Of a DNA stretch of 64,000 bases, positions 57,076 through 64,000 are shown one piece after another. The position numbers were made by a program, and so were the translations under genes. The DNA is from Phytophthora sp. 'mugwort' (taxonomy: Eukaryota > Oomycota > Peronosporomycetes > Peronosporales > Peronosporaceae): positions 4,609,534-4,673,533 of the forward strand of contig JAUCEF010000017.1 in the NCBI GenBank assembly GCA_033558025.1. Reading direction: 5' to 3'. The notes below the pieces were generated by a model. The model had not been told where the DNA came from. It ran no database searches and was given only the letters and a program-made list of their open reading frames with translations. Position 1 is the stretch's first letter. Each line of letters opens with the position of its first letter.

Positions 57076-59509
57076 GAGCCTCAGTGTCAGGCACGATGGT
57101 GCTAGTGCCGGCATCATGGAAGCTCGATCCGATCGAAGTTGTAGCGTCAGACACAGTAGAAAGACAGGGGAGAAAACAAAACAGCCATTGTTAGGTTACG
57201 TTGGAGCGACCTGGTCGCTAAGTGTTCTCCTCCCCAAGGCCTTCACTGCATCTGAGGGTGCGCAGTCTTCAGGCCCGTGTGCATTGCTGTCATCCACTTG
57301 AGAACGTCAGGCGGGAGGCGGTGAAGCTCGTGACGGTGCTTGCAACACGGAAAGGTACAGCCCTTCATCGATTGAACCGAACGCACACTTGTTTGCCATT
57401 GACCGCCGGGATCTGGTCTCGTATCTGCTTGGGAATGATGAAGGAGCCGGCGTCAGGCCGGGCCCGTGCGGGACGAGTATCACGACGGAGGGCATGGCCG
57501 CGCGGGGGAGGGCTTCTGAAGCCGGATGCCCCCGGGAACCCACCCGACGCCGTGTAAAACACCGAATTCACGACTGCATCATTCATGACTCGAGTAACAA
57601 GCGCTGGTATGCTGGAGAGTCGCGACGAAGAGAGCTCAGAGCTCGAGAACGGTCTCGCGAAGGTCCACTCCAAGGAGAAGGTCGTCGAACAGGTCGGCGA
57701 AAAAGGTTTGGTACAAGTTGCACATGGCGTACAGAAGCTGAGATGGTGCATTCTGTTGGAGCGACTTTACCGAGTCATCATACTGTGTGGAACACTGCGG
57801 CAAGTCGGAGGGGTACCACAGCGACGCACCGTCTTGGATCGTGTAAAGCACCCGGTGCAACTGATCCGCCCGGCGGATCTGCATAGCAGGTGCCGGTTCT
57901 GGACCCACTGGGAGTCCTCGTGACCCACGGTCCGATCTTGATGAAATGCACCTGGTGCATCGGAAGGCAGGAAATAGTCGAAGGGTCGGCTGAAAAAGTC
58001 GACCGAGAACAGCATCTTCGTCGTCACCTTGGTGGCGCGATACTAGCTACGAAAGCGCTCTTGGCGGAGAAGAAGCAGACTCGATCGTGCGGATACATGT
58101 TAGCAAACCGGGAGGTAACAGCGTCCATACCTGTATCTCGGTCCTGGTACCGTGGGCCACCTCCCCGGGCAGCGTCATGAACGGTCAACTCACGGAAAGA
58201 AGGGTGAATAAGGTTGCTATCGGCCGGTTGTTGCCCCTGGGACGGCCGGCCGGGGAGAACGAACGCCTTCCCCGCCTGGCGGAGCGCGAACGACGCCGGG
58301 AAATGCGTCTGGAGCGAGATCGTGAACGGTGGGGCCGACGCGCGCAGGGGGGGGGGTCATGACGTGAGCGCCGAAAAATACGGTCACGCCGACGTTACCG
58401 ACAGCGGGAACGGCCCCGCTGGGTAGAATGGGAACGACCGTTGCGGTGATGCGAGCGAGGAGGCGAACGGGAATGCGCAGTCGCATGGTACGGAAATGTC
58501 CGGGCCCTACGCCGTCACGGTGCGGCCAGACCCGGGAGGCGATCGGGAGCGGTCAAACATGTTGGGCCGGGTCAGCGAGCTGGGGATGTCGGCGCCTGGC
58601 ACCGGATCTCGATTGCCAGGGAAAGCTGATGAACGGCGTGGCGCTGTTCCTGACGATGGAACGGCAAGTTGCTGTTGGATGGACACCACAGAGACCGACG
58701 TAGGAGTCCCGGGAAGGGTTCTTGGCGGGAACCGAAGCCTTGGATGCGACGATGTGCATTTTTTTTCGCTGGCAGCCTGGCTGCTTCTTCGTGAAGCTCT
58801 GAACTTGGTGTTACTCTGAGCGCTGGATGGCAAAACGGCGAATGACTGGGTCGCCGTTTGCCTCCGGTTCGGAAACCCCGGTTGAGTTCTTCGAGGTTCT
58901 TGGTACTTAACCGCACACTGTCCTACTCAAGTGCATCATGTGCTCTCACGACTTCCGTTGGAGTGTTTTTTCTTATTCATATGTATGGTATATCTGTGCA
59001 GTGATATATTTGGACCTAGTGTGCGGACTATACCGAGATGGTATTGTTTGTTTTAATCGAAGGGAATGGTGGAGGAGGACGACGAAGCCACCCGATCGTC
59101 ACGGTGGCCGTGCGATGTAGTTGTGGTATTGCAGATCCGGATAAGATGGAATATGACCGGTAGCTGGAGGACACAGCGTCGCCAGTGGCAGCCATAGCAG
59201 CGTCAAGGTGATGGGATCCGGACCATGCGACACCTGGTCTGTATATGGTACGGATCCTGGACCCGTCCCGTGGAGTGAGGTCCTAAGTACTAGATCCGAT
59301 CAGTTTAGTGCACACCGGGTTGAAGATCCGTAGCTAAATGAAGGTAGAGTGGAGACGGTTGGCCAGGAGAAGGTCAGAGATGGGATCCTGGGTTATAAGT
59401 AGTCCGTAAGATAGGTTTGGGGTGGGATCCGTAGGTAGATAGGATGAGTTATAACCAGAACCGAATTTGCACTGGAAGACAGACTTGACTATGGTATAGA
59501 GGATTTCTA
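57076..59509. other. GC-rich subtelomeric sequence, no gene recognised
   Basis: About 2.4 kb with many short GC-driven frames on both strands. A minus-strand frame at 57636-57908 (YAMCNLYQTFFADLFDDLLL) has some protein-like texture and could be the 5' (gag) part of the retroelement to the left, but I cannot assign it. Past 58,930 the sequence becomes less GC-rich. Confidence 0.4.
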
Positions 59510-59659
59510 TTAGCCCAATTGTGTACCCAGAGAATCCAATTGTGTACCCAGAGAATCCAGCTGGGAATTTTCGCAGTGCGAATCTTCAACCGTGTAGAAT
59601 TTTCCCGCTGAGAATCTTCAACATCACGGATGCTGGTTGTGACGCGCCACCGTGTCAAA
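59510..59659. repeat. subterminal repeat, copy 1
   Basis: Contains two tandem copies of a GTGTACCCAGAGAATCCA unit (about 59,521-59,561) and ends in GCGCCACCGTGTCAAA directly against telomere repeats. The same units and the same junction recur at 60,020-60,103. Confidence 0.8.
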
Positions 59660-59678
59660 GGGTTTAGGGTTTAGGGTT
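59660..59678 (+). repeat. interstitial telomere repeat 1
   Basis: Just over two copies of TTTAGGG, in the same orientation as the terminal array. Confidence 0.9.
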
Positions 59679-60019
59679 GTGACACGAACGAAGGCGAAGC
59701 CGGAGTGAGTGCAAACGCGAGGCAGCGCGAAGCGGTGGCGAGCGGTTTGTGTCTTGAGACTGAGGCTTGACGCGACAAAAACAGTTGTATTTGGTTGTCC
59801 AAAGGGTCGGGAGGTCGGCCTCTCCGGTGGTCCTTTCGCTTAGGCTTCTTCAGTGGACGGCAAATTGAGAAGTGAGCGTCCAGCTGAAGCTGTTCTGCTA
59901 CTGCTAGCTACTCACTACACATGCAAGATTCATGCATCTTGGTTCTCGAATCTTCAACTTGCGTGCGTGGGTGCACTTGAATCTTCGAGAAGTGGGTGTG
60001 GGTTAAAACTAGATTTGTT

Positions 60020-60103
60020 GGGTGAATGTACCCCGAAAATCCAGTTCTGTACCCAGAGAATCCAATTGTGTACCCAGAGGTTGTGATGCGCCACCGTGTC
60101 AAA
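60020..60103. repeat. subterminal repeat, copy 2
   Basis: Repeats the GTACCCAGAGAATCCA unit and the terminal GCGCCACCGTGTCAAA junction of copy 1, again running straight into TTTAGGG. Confidence 0.8.
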
Positions 60104-60192
60104 GGGTTTAGGGTTTAGGGTTTAGGGTTTAGGGTTTAGGGTTTAGGGTTTAGGGTTTAGGATTTAGTGTTTAGTGTTTAGGGTTTAGGGTT
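60104..60192 (+). repeat. interstitial telomere repeat 2
   Basis: About 12-13 units of TTTAGGG, mostly perfect, with variants near the right end (TTTAGGA, TTTAGTG). Same orientation as the terminal array. The variants suggest an older, no longer maintained array. Confidence 0.95.
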
Positions 60193-60344
60193 ATTGAGTT
60201 ATGTAACCTATTCGAAACACACTAAGGTATTCCCAAAACTAGTCGTCGAAATGATCCGGTTGACTGGTTTTCGCTGTCTTGCTTCATCAGTAGGATTTGT
60301 TGCTTTATAGACGGACTTGATCCGTGCGAACATATGCCTATTTC
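60193..60344. other. unique spacer between two telomere-repeat tracts
   Basis: About 150 bp without coding potential, between interstitial repeats 2 and 3. It includes a small hairpin, CGGAC-TTGAT-CCG (about 60,312-60,325). It may be 3' untranslated sequence of the Penelope-like element or of an earlier insertion. Confidence 0.4.
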
Positions 60345-60362
60345 TTTAGGGTTTAGGGTTTA
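60345..60362 (+). repeat. interstitial telomere repeat 3, abutting the RT stop codon
   Basis: TTTAGGGTTTAGGGTTTA, two and a half units. Its last three bases are the complement of the RT stop codon TAA, so the junction lies exactly at the end of the reading frame. Confidence 0.9.
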
Positions 60363-62956
60363 CACCCCGTGGTCTGTACGGCTGAGAAAGGCCGCAGGCG
60401 ACGGGGTGTTTTTTGGCAATGTTGACGGGCAGAGCAGGGTCTTGAGTGTTGGCGGCTTCAGGTAGCAGATTTTTACTGGGGTACTGAGCTGTTGTTCCAA
60501 CGTATCGGCCTGGATGAGGGCTCGAAGTTGTGCTCGGCTTGGTCCGTTGGGGTCGTATTGGAGCTTGAAGACGATGGGCGCTCTTGGATCCGGGGTAGTG
60601 GCGGTAGACGGTTGGGTCGTGGCCAGGGCTCGGTTGAAGAGCGGTAAGAGGACACGGGGAAGATAACCGCGGTCTTGTAGGCGGGCGTAGAGTTGTTTCA
60701 CGATCCGGCGGAAATCGTGGGGTCGTGGATTCTGAGCCTTGTACTTCTTGATAAGACCGTTGATGATTCCCTTGAGTATCCCAGGCGGATGAGCACTATT
60801 GGCGGGGATATAGAGATAGAGGTTGAGCGACTTGTGGTAAGTACGTGTGTACAACTTGTCTCCGTCCCGGATAATCCACAGATCGAGGAAAGCTACCTTG
60901 GCTGGACTGGTGTCGTGCGTGAAGGTAAGCTTTGAAAGTCTAGTGAAGTTGGCCAGGAAGTGCTTGAGGCCGTAGGGTTCTTGAGGCGCGTGCCAGACGA
61001 TGAAAATGTCGTCAATATACCTCTTATAGTACACGATGTGGTCAGCGTGCTCTTGGAGCAGCATGTCCTCAAAGTGGGCTACGTAGAGAGAGGCGAAGGC
61101 TGGCGCGACAGGGGTACCCATGGCAGTTCCGCGAAGTTGGAGCCAGCGGGTATCTCCAAAGGTGAAGTAGTTGTTACTCATCACCAGATGAAGTCCTGAG
61201 AGGATCGCTTGTTCCCAGGGGTGTCCATGAATTCGTTGAGCGATGACTTGGATAGCTCGTTCGGTCGGGATGTTGGTATAGAGGGACTCAACGTCGACCG
61301 TGACGAGGACAGTGCTGGGGGGCAGAACGAGGTTCGGGAGTTCTTGGAGAAGCTGGTCCGAGTTGTGGAGGTACGAGGCCGTGTCACGAAAGAAGGGCTG
61401 AAGTTGGTAGTCCAGCCATTTGGACAGGCCTTCCAGTACGCTACCACTGTTAGCGACGATGGGTCGGATACAGAGTTGGGGCTTGTGGATTTTGGCGAGG
61501 GCGTAAAATACGTTGAGTCTCGCGTCACCAATGTAGGTCACAATGATCCGGGTAGTGGCCCAATCGAGGCGATGGATGAACAGCTTGGCCATGTTCTGAT
61601 ACCAGGTACGTACGCGGGTACGGACGTGGCGGACGAGAGCGTCTGCAGGTGCCTTTTGGCGGGCATAAGTCTGGGTATCACCAAGGTGGTCCAGACAGAG
61701 TTGCAGGTAACGCTCTGTGGTGAACAGGGCAGGGCCAAGGTTCTTGTCAGTGATGACAACCTTGAGGTCAGGACGGCCTCGAAGGAGATGGAGGGCGTGG
61801 GTTTGTGCACTGTTGAGGTTCCGGAGCCGGGTAGGGCGCCAGGAGATCGTAGACAGAGCAGTGTGGACGTCGTCCAATGTCTTCTCAACCCGAGGTGCTG
61901 CGGGGTCGGGTTGGAAAGACGAGTTGGGCACATATATCTTACGATTGTATGTGCCCTTAGAGTTCCCAAATTGGGCACTAAGGCGAACCCGTCGTGCGAA
62001 ATCAGGGAAGGCAGCAAGAAGATCAGGCGGGCGGAGTGGGCGGGGGGTTGGGCAGAATTTGAGATTCAGACCCAGGAGACGGGATAAAGCAGGCGGGGAA
62101 GAAACGTCGGCAGGAACAAAATTATGAAAAGTTAAGTTCCGTGCGTAACTGTTAACTTCGTGAGTCGGACGGCTGGCAAAGAGTGCGAGCGCGTTCGCTC
62201 GGTCTGAGCGGCCTACTTGGATCGGGTCTTGGCGGCGGGCTTCCGTGCGCTCTTGTTCGCGGCGGATCCGTTGCGTTTCGGCTTGGTAGCGGGCTTTCCG
62301 GGCTTGGCGGCTCCGGTAGCGGCCGCTTTTCCGGTGCCGTTTCCGCGTGTCTTCTGCTGTTGGCGGGGCTGTGCAGCGTTTGTTTTTGCACCAGTCGCGG
62401 CCCCTCGGTGACCGGTGCGTCCATTTAACGCTTCCTTGAGTTGCGTCAATTGAGTCTTGAGTGGGCGCAGTTCTTGTTGGATGCGTTGATGGACAAGCTC
62501 CTGTACGGATATCGACATGGGTGTCTCGGTTTCGAGATCCATGGCGGTGGCTCGGGCGGCTTCCTTCGCGGCTTTTTCACGGTCGGCGACAACTTGTTGT
62601 ATTGCAAGGTCGTACCGGAGTTGGACAAGGTCGTTGTGGAGACGGGCCTTGGCGGTGAGGAAGTCGGTAAGCGCTATAGACGGTTGGCCATTGGGGGCGA
62701 TGATGATCGAATCCCAAGGCGGACCGTTTGGCGAGAGCATGGCGTGGACATCGCCGTAGAAGGACTTGAGGTCGTTTACGGCTTGATCCGAGAGGGTGTC
62801 GCGTTCGTGCATGAGTAACTCAAGCTCAGCCAGAGTAGTTTCCTTGATAATTGCGGTAAGGGCTGACTCATTGGCGGCGAGTTGTTGGTCGAACTTGTCA
62901 CGAAGCGACATACCACTGCCGGCGTCATCGAGCGCTGAGGAGACGTTCAAAGTCAT
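60360..62956 (-). CDS. Penelope-like element polyprotein: ORF1 plus reverse transcriptase
   Basis: Without splicing, ORF1 (62956-62213, 247 residues) starts at a good ATG, is helical and acidic in its first two thirds (LMHERDTLSDQAVNDLKSF, a possible coiled coil) and ends in a very basic Lys/Ala/Pro tail resembling a histone H1 tail, probably for nucleic-acid binding. The RT frame has no ATG before its conserved core. Removing a 68-nt GT-AG intron (62149-62216) fuses the two in phase into 842 residues. RT hallmarks in order: LLGLNLKFCPTP (about 62,045-62,085), VVITDKNLGPALF, FYALAKIHK, RPIVANSGS, VTVDVESLYTNIP, RGTAMGTPVAPAFASLY, catalytic YIDDIF (61002-61019) and KVAFLDLWI. The C-terminus has KICYLKPPTLKTLL and then stops at telomere repeats. 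Confidence 0.8.
62149..62216 (-). other. predicted 68-nt intron carrying the ORF1 stop codon
   Basis: Donor GTAGGC (from 62216) and acceptor GTTAACAG (ending 62149). ORF1 leaves two bases, which the next base after the acceptor completes, entering the RT frame at YARNLTFHNF. The stop codon TAG lies within the donor. Length matches other introns in this window (68-83 nt). A -1 ribosomal frameshift is the alternative. Confidence 0.6.
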
Positions 62957-63000
62957 TTTCGTCTTGATAGAACGGGGTGGACCCTGTTCCAGACGGTTGA

Positions 63001-64000
63001 TAGGGTTTAGGGTTTAGGGTTTAGGGTTTAGGGTTTAGGGTTTAGGGTTTAGGGTTTAGGGTTTAGGGTTTAGGGTTTAGGGTTTAGGGTTTAGGGTTTA
63101 GGGTTTAGGGTTTAGGGTTTAGGGTTTAGGGTTTAGGGTTTAGGGTTTAGGGTTTAGGGTTTAGGGTTTAGGGTTTAGGGTTTAGGGTTTAGGGTTTAGG
63201 GTTTAGGGTTTAGGGTTTAGGGTTTAGGGTTTAGGGTTTAGGGTTTAGGGTTTAGGGTTTAGGGTTTAGGGTTTAGGGTTTAGGGTTTAGGGTTTAGGGT
63301 TTAGGGTTTAGGGTTTAGGGTTTAGGGTTTAGGGTTTAGGGTTTAGGGTTTAGGGTTTAGGGTTTAGGGTTTAGGGTTTAGGGTTTAGGGTTTAGGGTTT
63401 AGGGTTTAGGGTTTAGGGTTTAGGGTTTAGGGTTTAGGGTTTAGGGTTTAGGGTTTAGGGTTTAGGGTTTAGGGTTTAGGGTTTAGGGTTTAGGGTTTAG
63501 GGTTTAGGGTTTAGGGTTTAGGGTTTAGGGTTTAGGGTTTAGGGTTTAGGGTTTAGGGTTTAGGGTTTAGGGTTTAGGGTTTAGGGTTTAGGGTTTAGGG
63601 TTTAGGGTTTAGGGTTTAGGGTTTAGGGTTTAGGGTTTAGGGTTTAGGGTTTAGGGTTTAGGGTTTAGGGTTTAGGGTTTAGGGTTTAGGGTTTAGGGTT
63701 TAGGGTTTAGGGTTTAGGGTTTAGGGTTTAGGGTTTAGGGTTTAGGGTTTAGGGTTTAGGGTTTAGGGTTTAGGGTTTAGGGTTTAGGGTTTAGGGTTTA
63801 GGGTTTAGGGTTTAGGGTTTAGGGTTTAGGGTTTAGGGTTTAGGGTTTAGGGTTTAGGGTTTAGGGTTTAGGGTTTAGGGTTTAGGGTTTAGGGTTTAGG
63901 GTTTAGGGTTTAGGGTTTAGGGTTTAGGGTTTAGGGTTTAGGGTTTAGGGTTTAGGGTTTAGGGTTTAGGGTTTAGGGTTTAGGGTTTAGGGTTTAGGGT
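63001..64000 (+). repeat. terminal telomere array (TTTAGGG)n
   Basis: About 143 uninterrupted TTTAGGG units to the window edge, G-rich strand 5'-to-3' towards the right. This is the repeat used by oomycetes and most plants. Purity and length mark a true chromosome end rather than an interstitial tract. Confidence 0.98.

Larger units (their letters stand above)
60360..63000 (-). mobile_element. telomere-embedded Penelope-like retroelement
   Basis: A 2.6-kb element encoding ORF1 and a Penelope-type reverse transcriptase, bounded by TTTAGGG repeats on both sides (60345-60362 and from 63001). Its sense strand runs away from the telomere, so the RNA 3' end joins the proximal repeats and the 5' end abuts the terminal array. 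No GIY-YIG endonuclease is visible. This fits the endonuclease-deficient Penelope-like elements reported at telomeres in rotifers, fungi and other eukaryotes. Frames are open, so this copy may be active or recently so. Confidence 0.85.

Noticed and set aside
57389..58833. Overlapping 90-165-codon frames on both strands
   Set aside because: Typical of GC-rich non-coding DNA; none has recognisable domains.
60240..60305. Hammerhead ribozyme candidate (CTGATGA followed by GAAA on the minus strand), since Penelope-like elements often carry them
   Set aside because: The 11 nt between the two core boxes cannot form stem II, and no sequence after a suitable cleavage triplet pairs with the bases before CTGATGA to make stem I.
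62152..62424. Third-frame open stretch overlapping ORF1 and its stop codon
   Set aside because: Pro/Arg-rich shadow of the GC-rich ORF1 tail; the RT N-terminal motif is in a different frame.
63001..64000. CRISPR-like array
   Set aside because: A uniform 7-bp repeat without spacers in a eukaryotic sequence; it is the telomere.

Overview
The window is the right-hand end of an oomycete (Phytophthora-type) chromosome. The last 1,000 bases are uninterrupted TTTAGGG repeats with the G-rich strand pointing right. The genes have short (about 68-83 nt) GT-AG introns, and the nearest recognisable relatives are stramenopile-type proteins (WRKY19-like zinc-repeat factors, LIM/SH3 scaffolds, cadherin/IPT surface proteins).

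Layout. (1) 1-38,103 is a euchromatic gene block: a 5'-truncated Mot1/BTAF1 Swi2/Snf2 ATPase (+), PUS10 pseudouridine synthase (-), a LIM/SH3/zinc-ribbon scaffold (+), an MLF-like small protein (+), an Nma111/Deg7-type HtrA protease (+), a PHD-IQ-TPR protein (+), a roughly 18-kb cadherin/IPT/GCC surface-protein gene broken by dozens of frame interruptions (-), and a WRKY19-like zinc-repeat protein (-), which is the last intact host gene. (2) 38,537-50,037 is an inverted-repeat piggyBac-like DNA transposon whose transposase gene is split by a complete-looking Ty3/Gypsy LTR retrotransposon with a chromodomain (39,190-46,072, on the opposite strand). (3) 50,038-60,344 is a subtelomeric graveyard: a decayed Tc1/mariner transposase, a decayed RT/RNase H retroelement interrupted by a GATC-rich minisatellite, GC-rich sequence I cannot identify, and duplicated subterminal sequences that each run into short interstitial telomere repeats. 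(4) 60,345-63,000 is a Penelope-like reverse transcriptase element sandwiched between telomere repeats, followed by the telomere itself.

The most interesting part is the last one. The element lies with its RNA 3' end centromere-proximal and its 5' end facing the telomere, which is the polarity expected if the chromosome's own TTTAGGG overhang primed reverse transcription. It has no visible GIY-YIG endonuclease, its stop codon is supplied by the telomere repeat, and a 68-nt intron carrying the ORF1 stop codon would fuse a basic ORF1 protein to the RT in one 842-residue product. Intron models, domain calls and junction analyses were made by eye; no database search was run.
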